From the NCBI GenBank assembly GCA_043228905.1, contig JBHGNT010000008.1, positions 18,476,001-18,540,000 of the forward strand: a stretch of DNA of 64,000 nt, given 5' to 3'. The position numbers were made by a program, and so were the translations under genes. Positions 41,568 to 54,250 of this stretch are shown piece after piece. The stretch's first letter is position 1, and each line of letters begins with the position of its first letter. The notes below the pieces were generated by a model, which was not told the DNA's origin, did no database searches, and saw nothing but the letters and a program-made list of their open reading frames with translations. This DNA is from Azolla caroliniana. Its lineage: Eukaryota > Polypodiophyta.

Positions 41568-41810
41568 ACTTGAACCAAACTAAAGATGGTTCCCGTGATC
41601 TACAGCCCAAGAATTCACTGTTATTGGAAATACAAACGGATCTCGAATGAATAACATATGCATAGATGCACACGAGAAACGTATAAAATAGCCGACTTAA
41701 AACAAATCTTGAGCTATGTAAGATTTACCTCGATGAAAATTCTCCAGATTTGAGCTATGTCAGAGCGAAACGATTTCCACGATTCATTCGGTATATATTT
41801 ATAAACACTT
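41568..41810 (-). promoter_or_regulatory. 5' leader and promoter of the glutaredoxin-type gene
   Basis: A TATA-like TTTATAAATATATACC (minus) sits at about 41790–41806, about 230 bp upstream of the start. Minus-strand ATCGAG|GTAAATC at about 41730 and TGTAG|ATC near 41600 could bound a 5'-UTR intron; this is tentative. Confidence 0.4.
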
Positions 41811-42072
41811 AATACAGGGGAGTTGAAAACAAGTAGATTTTTGGCTGTTTTGTTTTGGGCAGAATCAGTGATTTGCAAGGGGCTTAGATGCAGAAATAGC
41901 AGATGGGCAGTTGTTGGCAGAATTCATAGCAGATGGCCTTAATCTTCATGAGTAGGAGGGGGACTATGTGCTCTGTTTCTATAGTACTTTCTATTCTATG
42001 CACACTCTGCAGAGCTTCTTCTCCCATATCTCTGCCATGCGAACAAAACCCTAATATTCAGAAATGCTACAA

Positions 42073-42116
42073 AGAAGAAGAAGAAGAAGAAGAAGAAGAA
42101 GAAGAAGAAGAAGAAG
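42073..42116. repeat. (GAA)n microsatellite
   Basis: About 15 perfect AAG/GAA units. Confidence 0.95.
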
Positions 42117-42322
42117 CCCAATCAGAAGTATGATCAAAATGAATGGGATGTTTGTTTGTGAGGGAAAAAATGAATGAAGTTTTGAAAAAGAGCGAGAAAA
42201 ACAAGAAAAAAAAACAAAAAGGCTGCAAAAAAAATTAAAAAACAGGTAAAAACCATTCATTATTATTATTATGAATGAAAATCACAACGGCCCTTTTTGA
42301 GAATCGAGTGTATGTGATTGTG

Positions 42323-42795
<473 letters not shown>

Positions 42796-43163
42796 GTATT
42801 TATATCTATACATATCTATATCTGAATCTATATCTTGTATGTGTATGTGTATATCATATACATATGTATGTGTTTTCTTTGTGTCAAAAGGAACCCCTTC
42901 ACAACAATCATGTTTATATGATATGCCTATAGAGTGCATGCATGCATATATGTATGTCTCTCAAAGTAATTTTTGTCCAACCGTCCAAAATATGCGTTTG
43001 GTTGAAAGGGCTCAGGTCTAGATCTTTCCCAATATCTTGTCATCTCATAATATGAACTTTCAATGTGAACCGGCTTATCCGTATTACCAATTGCACGAGA
43101 AGTTGTTTATAAAATCACTTTCAATATCATTGTCGTTGTGTTATTGGATATAAATGAGTTTTC

Positions 43164-43166
<3 letters not shown>

Positions 43167-43208
<42 letters not shown>
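43167..43208. repeat. (TA)n microsatellite
   Basis: 21 consecutive TA units. Confidence 0.95.
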
Positions 43209-43210
<2 letters not shown>

Positions 43211-43353
43211 TAGTGTGCACATGATACGGCTAGTCTTAATAAGAGTTATCCTCGTGTAGATACATATTTGCCAGATTTCTTCAATTTGCACATCAATTTC
43301 ATCATACAACTTGAGTTTAGAGTACAACCAAACATACGGTTCTTTGTTGATAC

Positions 43354-43861
43354 TAACAATCGGCAACGGTCCAGTTCGGTTTGAGCCCTCTCAAACCGAA
43401 CTGGTTTGGAACCGAACCGTTTAAATTTTTTGAAACTTGAACCAAACCACGAAATTGTTAAACATTTTTCAAACCGTTAAACCATTAAACCTTAAAAACC
43501 GTGGTTTTGTGATTCGGTTTCGGTTTTCAACTTACGTCTATTTTATTTTATTTTTTAATTTTTTAATTTTTTAATTTTTTAATTTTTTAATATTTCATTG
43601 TTTTAAATTTTTTAAATTTTAAAGACGTTCCTAAAATGTGAGAATAAGGTCTAAAAATGAAAAGATTGTTTAAAAACAATTTTTTTAATTTTTTTTAAAA
43701 AAATAATTGAAATAAGAAATAAAAAACCGTTTAAACCGCGGTTTCTGACTATTGAAACCAAACCAAACATTTTTTAAAAACCGAACCATTGAAACCATTA
43801 AGCCATTAAGTCGTAGTTTTGTGGTTCGGTTCAGTTCAACTCAAACCGTTGCCGATTGTTA
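43354..43861. mobile_element. hAT-like MITE, copy 1, with 8-bp target duplication
   Basis: 508 bp, ends TAACAATCGGCAACGG and its exact reverse complement (16-bp terminal inverted repeats). GTTGATAC flanks both sides (43346–43353, 43862–43869). Eight-bp duplications are typical of hAT transposons. The interior is AT-rich with palindromic AACCG...CGGTT blocks and no transposase. Confidence 0.9.
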
Positions 43862-43869
43862 GTTGATAC

Positions 43870-45023
43870 AGATAAGTGCAAATGTTTGTGGACTTTGAGT
43901 TTTTCACGTTTTTAAGTTGGTTAAAATACAACTCACGCGCATTTTTGAGAGAGTAGAAGGAGATGGAATCAATCAACCCAAAACAAAACATGACTTGGAG
44001 TTCAATCAACGAGTTGGTCCTTCCATCATGTGGGCATTCGCTCACAAACATGGTCACTTGCACACAAAGTTGTTGTCAAATCAAACAATACTAAATGTAT
44101 AACAATACTAAAGACATAACTTCTAACTAGTGAAGTATTGAAAACTAGGATATAAAAAAAATGTCATTTGTGAGAAATTCGCTAAATTTGGCAACTTGAA
44201 AAACACCTTGGTTATCTTTGTAATTTCAATCGAGTGGTAAATGAATAGAAGTGTTGAACTACTCCAATGATATAATCTACATTGTCCATATGAGTATGAT
44301 ACATCTAATCAAACAAACAAGAGACCGCTTAACAAAAACATGCCAATTAAGTGAGGTGCTTTATTGATTGTTATTCTAATGATATACATTGATAAAGATA
44401 GAGAGAATGGAACTTAATGTATTATTTACTCATGTTGCCATGAATAAAGGGCAAGTGAAAGTTGAGAATATGTTTGGAGAAAGATAGAATTATAAATCAT
44501 GTAGCAATATATCATGGGCAATGACAAGAAGGGCTCTAATCGTGAGGGAGATGTGCATTGCCCATTTGTCCATAGGGTTAAGGTTTGTTATTCATTGGAA
44601 CTTGATCAATGACTGAGACACATATTGTGTGCAACATCTACAAAGGAAATGTAATGTTTGCATCACGAATAACCACACTCAACTTGTTGGGTAGTTAGTC
44701 CTAATAGCTGGACAATGGCATTAAACTGGAAACATCAGAAGGATGTCCTTAGTAGATGGTAAGATTTGTATTCAAGGCACAATAGTATATGTTATTCTTA
44801 TGGTAGTAACGGTGGGCTAAATAAAGTATTGTTAATCCTAGTATGATAATTAGGAATAAAAAATAACATAGTATTTTGTAGACATGTGTAGTTACACATT
44901 TAGGGAAATATCAACGAATTTAAAAGACGATTATGAGGGTCTAACTAATAAATTGATTGACATTTAGTAATTTTACAAACTACTTCTATTTTTTTCCCAA
45001 TTATATAGTTTGAAGGTGCTCAT

Positions 45024-45025
<2 letters not shown>
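43870..45025. other. No gene seen
   Basis: AT-rich. The open stretches overlapping 43836–44102 on both strands have no domain. No repeats other than those listed. Confidence 0.4.

Positions 45026-45071
<46 letters not shown>
45026..45071. repeat. (GA)n microsatellite
   Basis: 23 GA units in a row. Confidence 0.95.
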
Positions 45072-45075
<4 letters not shown>

Positions 45076-45169
45076 TAGAATTAGAATTAGAATTTTTATT
45101 GTCCATAAAGAGGCCAAATTTGACCTATGGGACCAGAGTATACATGTGTTCTTGATATGTGTCTCTTTC

Positions 45170-45784
45170 CTAAAAAGGGGTATTCATACATTGAAGCACA
45201 AAGTCTCTATGTGTGAATAAAGCATACACATATGAGCTCAACCTTCTCGGTGGTGTCTTAAGTATGACACTTAAGTTATCACTCCCTCTTAGTATGACAA
45301 CATATCTTGAACGAATTGCACTATATGTCGAGCATGTGAAGACCAAGTGGCATTCATCCTCTACCATGCCTTCATTGCATACTTTGCATGTCTTCAAGTT
45401 AGTTACATTTTGATACCATGATGCAACTTCAATACCTAACTTGTGAGATCGAATGCAAAGTAGTGTAAGGGCTCTATGAGCATTACTACTCATATTGGTA
45501 ATGAGATAAGGTTGGATACGATCAATAGGCATTCTTGCTTTATATTGAGACCAATATTCAAGGTTGACATTTGCAACGTAGTATTCTAGCTTTGTCCTCT
45601 TAGCATCTTCCCACTTTATCCTTAATGATTCCACCAACCTTTCCTCAATCATTACATATTGCATAGCATTGCCCGAAAGCTCTAAAAGATCATCCACACC
45701 CCATCTTCTAAACCATTTCCTTATGTCAACAACCCAATCAGATGAGAGAATTGAAAAGAATAGCGTGTGGAACCTTGTAGACAA
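45170..45784 (-). pseudogene. LINE-C C-terminal domain with RVT-type zinc finger
   Basis: 204-codon open frame; the first residues may come from the insertion junction. It contains CKVCNEGMVEDECHLVFTC (about residues 133–151), a C-x2-C...H-x4-C finger, with RMPIDRIQPYLITNMSSNAHRAL before it. This finger is typical of LINE ORF2 C termini. Confidence 0.75.
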
Positions 45785-46195
45785 ACCGGCTCAGCCGGAT
45801 TACAACAATAAAAAGAGAATGAAGGTTTAATGGAAGCTTAAGAACAAAGAATACACAAGAGAGACAGAGAGAGAGAAAAGCATAAACTCGATTCAAAATA
45901 ATAACACTGTGTACATACAATGTGCTCAGTGAGGACTTTTAATACAAGCCCATAAAGGACTGACAAGTACTTCACTGCTCATACAAGCGACTGACACTAA
46001 CTCCCAAAAGATACGCCTATTGTACTAGGCTAGATCCATAGGCCTCTAACGACCTACCGGTTACAATATGATCCGGCTCTTGGTTTCAGATACCATCTAG
46101 ACACTGATCTGGTTCTCTGTTTTGGACGTTGATTCGGCTCTGGTTTATTCAGCCGATCCGGATCCGGTTTAGCTTGTCCCCTCAAGCTCAACTTG
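45781..46195 (-). mobile_element. copia-type LTR, second member of the 15887–16334 family
   Basis: Reverse complement aligns along its length with the solo LTR at 15887–16334 (ACAAGCTRAACCGGATCCGGATC, TTAGAGGCCTA, ATCTAGCCTAGTA, AGTTAGTGTCAGTCGC, TTCAAGCTTCCATTAAACC-type blocks). The TGTTGAGC start is damaged; minus TTGAGCTTGAGGGG precedes it, like the end of a copia internal region. Confidence 0.75.
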
Positions 46196-46695
46196 AGATC
46201 GGATCATGGTGTCAGTATTTATGGTAGTCGGTCCTCTCCTCTGGCTCTCCTTGGCGTCCTCCTGCCTGGCTCATGCTCCTTGACCCGTCCAATTTTGCGC
46301 ACCTCGACCTTCTCGGTCGCCTTGTCTACTCATGAGGCCCATCTCAGCTCCTTTGTTGTCGCGACTTCGACGCTTCTTGACCCATCAGTTCCTCCGTCAC
46401 AGTGTTGACTTCCGCTACCACCTTGTTCGTTTGGCCTTCAGTTGATCCGGCTCCTCCGAATCAAACACCTCTTCCGAATCGGGTGCCTCTGATTCATTCC
46501 AACTCTTATCCGAATTGGCTATCTCCAATTCGTCATCAGTCTTCAGGCCCTTTATCATATCAGACCACGTCCGGGTCTTGGCCTTCTTCTTCCGGTCGGC
46601 TCTATCCTTCTTGACTCTGTTGCCGTCGCCGCTTGTTTCGACTTTCTTGGATGTGTCAACTTCTTCAATCGACTCGATTTCCTTTTTCTTCTAGT
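46196..46695 (-). mobile_element. Likely copia internal 3' fragment inside LINE-C
   Basis: It lies between the LTR and the point where LINE-C RT (VLVFYTSSHTRRK) breaks off near 46695. CT-rich on the plus strand, with repeated GATTC/GAATC-type words. No protein domain is recognised, so assignment rests on position and the GAGCTTGAGGGG motif. Confidence 0.4.
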
Positions 46696-46699
46696 ATGA

Positions 46700-47400
46700 G
46701 ACGATGTATAAAAGACAAGGACTTTAGTTTTCACTAGATTCACTACCAATCCTCGTTGTGTGCAAAATTCATATAGGGCATCAAGGTGCTTTTGTAAGTC
46801 GTGTTCAGACTCCAAGAGCAAAACTACGTCATCTGCATAGAGTAAGAGACTAACTTGTGTACCCCCAATGACTACTCTGTTGCCTCCCTTATGAGCAATA
46901 AATCAGTGATCTCATCAATGTAGATTCCAAAAAGAGTCGGTGATAGGGGGAAACCTTGTTTTACACCAATAGTGCGGGTGAAACAATTGGATAGGCCACC
47001 TGGGCATCTTACGCACCCAGAGACTTGCTCATATAGAGCATAGATGGCCCATATAATGTCATTTGGTATCCCCATGCTTTAAAACCTATCAAACAACCGC
47101 TCCCTAGGAACTGTGTCAAAGGCTTTGCGAAAGTCTACAAAGCAACAATATAGTTTCTTCTTGCGAGCTTTCGTCTGGTCAATTAAGCATCTAAGTGTGA
47201 AGATATGGTCAATAGTGGAGAAGGCTCAGCTAAAGGCAACCTGCTCAGGTGCTCGAAGACTTATTAAGGTTTTCATATAATCGCTGAGCTTTGCCTTCAT
47301 TACCGCACCCTATATTTTAGTGAGCGTATGACCTATCATAATGGTCCTATATGTATTTGGGTCCATTGGCTCCCCTCCTTTATGTATAGGGGCCACTGTG
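46700..47400 (-). pseudogene. LINE-C reverse transcriptase
   Basis: In order on the minus strand: GGEPMDPNTYRTIMIGHT (about 47375–47320), FTLRCLIDQTKARKKKLYCCF (about 47190), VDFRKAFDTVPRERL (motif A), a TAA near 47080, GIPNDIIWAIYALYEQVSG, GVKQGFPLSPTLFGIYIDEI (motif B), YADDVVLLLES (motif C, about 46840, catalytic D-D kept) and LVVNLVKTKVLVF. Stops occur at about 47075, 47280 and 47225. Confidence 0.85.
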
Positions 47401-47467
47401 TTCATGGTCCATTATGGTGGAAAACCCTCAGCGAGGGCGCGGTTGAAGATTAGTGTGAGAAAAGGAG

Positions 47468-47899
47468 CTAGGCACTCTCGAGCATATATGATGTGTTCGG
47501 CTCGCAATCCTGTGTGGTCCATGGACTTCCTATGTTGACCCTAGAGGTCGTTAAAAGTGTCCCCATGGTAGGTCGAGGTGTGGAAGGCATGGGAATGGGT
47601 GGTTGATTCGAGACGTGGTAGAGTCTCTCTATATATGTGTGCCAAGTGTTGGGATCCTCGATGGGTGTTTGTGGTCTCAATTCCCGTAGTCTCTTCCATG
47701 CAAGCACACAATCCCTACACATGAGCATGCGATAGAGTTCCCAATATTGAGATGCTTCCCAAGCTCGTCTTTTACGACATGTCATCTTGCGCATCTCTTT
47801 GCGAGCCTGTACTAAGGAAGTAGTACCGCTAAGTCGCGATACTTTAAGTTGTCTATACAAGTCTCTACAATCCTCATCATACCACCTATTCCGTGGCAT
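47468..47899 (-). pseudogene. LINE-C pre-RT region
   Basis: 143-codon open frame MPRNRWYDEDCRDLYRQLK...KRRAWEASQYWELYR. Basic, Arg-rich; the W-Y-D-E-D-C-R motif is common just after the endonuclease in such LINEs. The endonuclease itself is not found to the right, so the element is 5'-truncated near 47930. Confidence 0.7.
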
Positions 47900-47930
47900 A
47901 GACCATATTCTAGTTTGATTGGAGTGTTTC

Positions 47931-48654
47931 GTGTATGGGAAGCTACTAATTGTTGCTAAGTGAAGGATGTGTGTGTTCAGCAGTGAGGTTCTCTAAAGGC
48001 AAGGAAGAATCAAGAGAGAAAGAAAGAAAGATATATTAACATCTTCTAAGACCAAAATGAGAGAGAGAGAGAGAGCAAAGGAGAGGATAACAATCTTGAA
48101 GAAATGTATGGTGAGGTGTCAAATGTCTTCCTTCATATGACAAAATAACACATCATGGCAACAACCACCCATGCGATTTGATTCTGTTGGTCGATCATTG
48201 TCCCCAACCTCTCCCATTGGGAGATTGTCCTCGGGGAGATCGTTGTGGGCTTTGTCCTACCCAGACTCTTATGAGTTTCGAAGGCCACAATGGGCTGACA
48301 CCTGGAAAATAGAAGATCAACACGAACGAACGTTTTGTCACAAACATGTATGGTAGTGACACACAAAGATGATGAACTTATGAAATTTCTGATTCCTGTT
48401 AGTAGTAGTAGTAATAATAATAATAATAACTAATCATTCTATTATTCCTTAAACCTTAGAACTTTAGATATAATAATATTAATACTAATAGTAATAATGA
48501 TAAATGAATAATTCTATTATTCCTTAGACCCGAGAACCCCAGATACAATAGTAATGAATAATTATATTAACAATAACAATAGAACCCTTAAACCCCATAT
48601 AACAATAACAATAACAATAACAATAACAATAACAATAACAACAACAACAACAAC

Positions 48655-48704
<50 letters not shown>

Positions 48705-48720
48705 TCCTTAAACCCTAGAA
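47931..48720. repeat. Intergenic stretch with trinucleotide microsatellites
   Basis: (GA)n at about 48058–48075; (AGT/AAT)n at 48401–48432; (AACAAT)n, (AAC)n, (AAT)n then (ATT)n at about 48601–48708. The (AAT)n/(ATT)n junction is a self-complementary hairpin. No coding sequence other than the 5' UTR of the next gene at the right end. Confidence 0.7.
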
Positions 48721-48781
48721 ACTCAGACAGAAGCAGGAGGAGAAGCTGCAGAAAGTAGAAGAAAGGAGGCGGAAGGCGAAG

Positions 48782-51700
48782 ATGCAATCTCTACGCCATT
48801 CTTCTCGGCGCGTTCTTCATTTATCAGGTATGCTCTCTGTACCCATCTTTGCTTTGCCTTGCGCATTTGTTGGTTTTCTTTTACTTCGTTTAAGATTATA
48901 TCCAAGTTTTTGCTTCGCTGTACAATTTATGTCTTCATCACTGTTGGACATAAGTAGAAGGAAAAGCTTAGATTTTTGCTACTTGCATTATTTCCTAGTG
49001 TACGTTTTGATAGCACTATCTGTTATACGAGTTAACATTGATACAATGCCGTTTGATATATACTGATGTATATACTTGGTGCTTCAGATTCATTTCTTCA
49101 ACCTTTTGATGTGTATTGTGATAATCAGTATGAACCTAATAATCTACTGTAATATTTGTTGTGTTTCAGCGTTTCAATTCTTGTGCATAGAAAAATGAGT
49201 ACCCATATTCATTGTTCTCTTGATTTGTTGTTTTGATTCTATGTATGTTGTTCTCTTGATTTGGTGTTTTGATTCTATGTATGAAAAATACTACTCTTTA
49301 ATATAGCATTTCAATTCTTGTGAATTAAGAAAGAGTGTCGAATTCGGCATTTTCAGTAGCTTGTGTTGGAAAATGACTTTCAACTTAGCATTCTGTTTCT
49401 TATGCGTGGAAAATGAACATTCTGATTGGGATTTTGGTTTGTAATTTCTTATCTGGTGTCTTGATTCTTGTGCGTGAATAAAACAATTCTTTGATTCATT
49501 ATTTCAGATCTTATGATTGGAAAAAAGAGAGCATATGCATTCACAATTGCATTTCATCAATATTCATGGTCTGAATTCCTAATCAATTATTCTATTTAGT
49601 GTTGAACATGCTTCAGATAGAGATAAATAATCAAGTTTTCACTAGAAGTCCACAGAATCTCACATAATGCGTTGACATTTCTATTCATGTGCAGAAAATT
49701 AAAATGCAAGCGTTTTATGTTCTAACTTTCTATACAGTTCTTTCATGTAATGTTGTGCTTGCTCCAGGAGACATAAGATTTCACAGGATATAGTAATTTC
49801 TCATTTGATTCCTTGCCCAATTGTTTACTTAAATCTATGCATAGGTCCTAGCAGAAGTTCCTTAAGAGGTTTAAGCACACAAACATCAAGTTCCAAGACC
49901 AGGAGGTCTAAAGACGAAAAATATGGCCTCACATTGAAGTTTGTTGAAAGGTATGAAACTTATGCATTAGAATTGATTTGATATCATTACTTGGTAGATT
50001 TTAGTACTAGGAATGCATTTAGGAAACTACAAAACTCTGCTATTAATGGTGTCTTTCTTTTACTGCATTGCACAGTACATATGCATATTTGTGATATTAT
50101 TGTTGGTACCCATTTCATGGTTACGTTTTTGTTGGTTTAGATTTAAGGCTTCAAATGATGGAAAGCTGCCCGGGATAACTGCAGTGAGAAAAGAGATTGG
50201 TGGTAGCTATGATGACCTTAAAAAGATTATGGAATCTATTCAAAAAGATGATCCTTCATATACTGTGGCATCAGATACTAGAAAGGCCAAAAACAAGGAA
50301 GAAGTACCTAGTTTAGCCATAAAAACGCCAACTGAAAAGAATCCGAGTGTGAATGTAGCAAAGGAAAAGGATACACCTCAGGAGAAAGTATTGAACTCAA
50401 ATAAAGCGAAAGAAAAGAATCCACAAGATGGATCAAATTTAATTTCAGGACATTCACAAGTACATCAGAATAGAGGATTAAAAGATGTTGGAAATATGGG
50501 AAAATTGTCTTCCTCAATCAGGAAGAAGTCGATTCCAAATGCATCAGAGAAAAAAGCTATGAACCAGCATAAGAAATCTGTAAATCTTCCAATAGGTGGA
50601 GTAGTTCAATCAGTTTCATTTGCCAAAGCCACCTCACGGCATGCTGTGGTATGACCATCTTCTTTCTGTTGAATTAATATGAGAAAATTACATCATCTTT
50701 CTGTAGCACTAAACAGTGACAAACTGAGTTATGTAGGAAACTAGTGGTATACATCTGCCAACCAAAAATCAACATCAAACATTAATTCATTGCTTTTAAA
50801 TGTATCTTTCTGTGCAGATTGATAGTGACAAAGAAGATGATGATTCAGATGTTGCTGCACCTGAGTACAGCCACAAAGGGAACCTATCAGAGCAGGTCAT
50901 ACTTTGGCAACAAAATCATCCAAGTAGTTTAATTCTGTGGAATTTCTTGCTAGACTTGATTAAAAAGCTATCGTAGTATTCATTAATCATTATTTTTGTC
51001 ATTAGGAATTGAATCTATTTAGTTTGATGATTAAAATGGTTAATTAAAGGTTTACTGTCTTCGTTGAGTAATGACTGCTTATTTCCTTTCCTGATTTGTA
51101 GCAATAGAACATGAGACAATTTCAATTAGAAGAATGTATTGAATCATTAGATCTATTGAATCCTGTTAGTTTGCTGATGTGCATTTTTTAATAGGTTATA
51201 AACTGTCAAAGTGTGATGAAATCAAAAAGTGTCAAATCTGAACCTGCCAAAACGAAGAAAATTGAAGCTGTGGATGTAAATACGAAATCTCAAGTCACTA
51301 AAGTGAAGAGTCATGAAGCAGTGAATGGCAATTTGTCTGGCTCGAATGCTGTGATTGGTGCATCTGGCTCAAAGGTATATTGTGCACAAGGCCCACAATC
51401 CATCAAATGATTTCTGTATGATGTTGTAAGCAATACAGAATGCAAGTCAAATTATGCAATTTATAAATATTCTTTTGTTATGTAGCTTGGATTGGGAGAT
51501 GTAACAGATTCAAACAGGCTTGCAACTGTCTTCCGTATTTCAAATTTACCCTTGCAAGCTTCAGAAGAAAGTGTTAGGGCGCTTTGTGAAACTATTGCAA
51601 GCGTTCATGACTTGGAGGTTCGGAAAAAGGGCACAGTGGATGTTCAATTCAACATCAGAAATGACTCAGAAGCAAGAGCTGTACTGGACAGGTATTCATT

Positions 51701-52377
51701 CACTCATTTGCAATTCTTCAAGGGTCTCTGCAGTTTCGTTGTTGCACTGTTTAACTTGAATGTTGCATGTGGTTCGGTAAGGAAAATGCACTGGAACTTG
51801 GTGCATATGTAAATGTATTCTTCACATGCTGATGAAGAGTAAATGTGTGCTATGGATTCCTTAATAATGTCTATGGTCTTTCGGTGCTTGTCCCAAGTTC
51901 TTCGGATGCTGTGCTGAAGGATGGATTTCTGAATATGCTACTTGCAAGTAGAATTGATTGTTAGAAGTCGGGAGACTTTATAATGCAAACATGTTTGTCT
52001 ACTCTTGGAAATTCAAGGATATGTTTTTATGTTATTGAGAAAGCATCAGTCTATATAAACAGTTAAGCTACAAATTCTAAAGCTCTTCCTAGGACAACCA
52101 TTTCACTCTTGTTCTGCATGCTATAGGACTGAGATTAAATTTCTTGATGTTTTTCAGGCTTAGGAGTGCCACGCTCGAGAAGCGGAATTTAAAAGCATTT
52201 ATTGCACCTAGATTCTATTGTGGGAAAAGTGCCGATAAGCAGCTAAAACCTCATGATGCCAATAAGTTGAAGTACATTAGAGATACTGCCCTCAACAATT
52301 TTGAGCAATGCTTTAGACAGCTTTATGCTCGAGTACAAGATTATCGTGAGCTCATGGCCATGAAACGAGACATTTGA
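48782..52377 (+). CDS. Organelle-targeted protein with RRM-like segment (seven exons)
   Basis: Exons: 48782–48827, 49845–49950, 50141–50648, 50818–50895, 51195–51374, 51486–51691, 52158–52377. All introns are GT–AG and phases join to 1344 nt (447 aa) with no stop. The N terminus MQSLRHSSRRVLHL...SRSSLRGLST is basic, Ser/Arg-rich and lacks acidic residues, like a mitochondrial presequence. Residues about 40–90 include KFVERFKASNDGKLPG and VRKEIGGSYDDLKKI, a motif seen in other plant organellar nucleic-acid proteins. A long Lys/Ser-rich disordered middle follows. Residues about 313–375 (LATVFRISNLPLQASEESV...TVDVQFNIRNDSEARAVL) resemble a divergent RRM; aromatic RNP residues are poor. The tail is helical and charged. 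RNA binding in an organelle is inferred, not shown. An AATAAA lies at about 52659. Confidence 0.85.
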
Positions 52378-52379
52378 AG

Positions 52380-53640
52380 AATCTGGCATTGTTGAAAATT
52401 AGCCCCAAAATTTCTCTCTTTTTTATCAAGTTTCTTTAACTGGGAAGGAATGGATGGTTTTGAGTATATTGCCAATTCAATCCTGCATTTTGTCTTTTAG
52501 CAAAGATCACAAAAACATCATGATGTTGTGTTCATGCTTTAAGGTGTTTGAGAATTAAGGTCTTCTTATATAGCAGGGTTTAGAGTTTTCGGATCATATC
52601 TTTATCTGACATGCCAAAAAAATGGATTTGTATGTATCAAATTCTAGTTCCTCATCAAATAAAATTGAATTGATGGCTGTTTAGGATATGGTATCATAAA
52701 AGTTTTTTTAATGGAAACAAAATGTGGATGAATTTGGCTATGGCCATTGATTATGGGCTCTAGGATGACAATATTCTACCAATATTTCCTTCCAAGCTTT
52801 TGTAAAACTCTTCTAGCTCTCTCTCAACTTTGTGTACACTAAGAGAATAAAAATAGTGATATTAATCTCTCTGCCTCTTTGCCTATTAGCTTGTTGGTTT
52901 ATATTGTAGTGTTAAAATCATAAATTTGACATAACCAAGTTGGATCTCGTGAATCGTCTCCTAGATCAATCTAGTCTCTCATGAATGGTAACATTGTTGT
53001 CATCTTTTGGCCTATGGACATTTGTGCTTGAGTGTAGCCATTTTCTTATTATTGTTTTGTATGCCTATATAAGGAATGCACCATGTGAAAACCACATGAG
53101 ATGCATTGCATTGATATGTGGAATATACAAATCAATAAATCAAGCCCTAGAAACTAGCTCCATAAAGAGAAAATTGTGAAAATGACCACTAATTAGAATT
53201 AAAAACATGAAATATTAATTAAACTAGCTACCTACTCTTAAAGGTTTTTAAACTAGGCTTTCTCTTTACATGAGGCAATTAGAGATCCTCACTAATTAGA
53301 TCTAATAATTTAACATTGAGGGTTCCATGGAAAAGCTCCTTGGTTCTAGATACGTAAAGAAATATGGTGGTAATGCCTATACATCTCCACTTTGAGGTTG
53401 CGGGCTTAAGGCTCAATTTTTAGATCATTACACAAAATGATGACAAAAATAGAGAAGCTTGGATTGACAATACCATATATAATCCTCATATTCCTAGTTT
53501 GTGAGCATGCAGGCTAAAAATTTGCTCTAAAATATGGCTTTACAAATTACTTTACACTATGCATGTCCTAAACACAAAACAAAAGGTGGTTGCCTTTAGG
53601 TAACTAAATGCACATTGTGTAGGCAAGGAGATTCTTTTGA
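52380..53640. other. 3' UTR of the RRM-like gene and intergenic DNA
   Basis: AATAAAATTG at about 52659 is a candidate polyadenylation signal, about 280 bp after the stop. The rest has no gene; a 64-codon open stretch at 52985–53179 has no domain. Confidence 0.5.
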
Positions 53641-53706
53641 TTGACAATCCCCAAAGTTTATGGAACTTCCATTGAGGTTAAGACAAGAAGTTGTCAAACC
53701 CAGCCA

Positions 53707-54100
53707 TTCGAGATCCCTGAATGCCATGCATGCTCTAGTGTCATAGTTTTTCATTCTGGGTCTACAAGTCGAAATGTTCGAGCATTTTCAGGCTCTACAA
53801 AGGTCTACTATTATAGAGTTACAGAAAAAGCTGTTCGAGATCCCTGAATGCCATCATGCTCTAATGTCATAGGTTTTCATTCTGGGTCTACAAGTCGAAA
53901 TGTTCGAGCATTTTCAGGCTCTACAAAGGTCTACTATTATAGAGTCGGAGAAAAAGCTTCTTCTCTGGCAAAACTTAGTAGTACTTTCTGGGTCTACAAG
54001 TCGAAATGTTCGAGCATTTTCCGGCTCTACAAAGGTCTACTATTAAGAGTTGAGATAAAAAAGCTTGTTCTCTGGCAGAACTTAGTAGTAGTGTGAGCCA
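53707..54100. repeat. 127-bp tandem repeat upstream of the zinc-finger gene
   Basis: TTCGAGATCCCTGAATGCCA starts at 53707 and 53834. Each unit carries TGGGTCTACAAGTCGAAATG and GGCTCTACAAAGGTCTACTA. A third, partial unit begins near 53988. ACTTAGTAGTA words recur after units 2 and 3. It ends about 170 bp before the start codon of the next gene, so it may contain promoter elements. Confidence 0.85.
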
Positions 54101-54250
54101 TTTTCCGGGAAAACTTAATAGTAGTGTGAGTTTTGTGTTTGGTCTAAGGCCCCACAAAAATGGTGGGTTTTGGAAGGCTATGGATATGTTGTTGTGGGCG
54201 ATTTGTATGTTGGGCGATTGTGAAGAGAGAGAGAGAGAAATAGAAAGGAT

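Larger units (their letters stand above)
45180..47930 (-). mobile_element. LINE-C, a different non-LTR clade, split by a copia fragment
   Basis: Minus-strand order: pre-RT region (47899–47468), RT (about 47400–46700), then after a 0.9-kb interruption the C-terminal region with a zinc finger (45784–45170). RT motifs (RTIMIGHTLTKI, CFVDFRKAFDTVPRERL, GVKQGFPLSPTLFGIYIDEI, LLYADDVVLLLES) differ clearly from LINE-A and LINE-B (DFEKAYDRV, F/YADDT). Three or more stops and the insertion make it inactive. I recall similar RTs in early-diverging land plants and algae, but cannot confirm the clade here. Confidence 0.8.
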
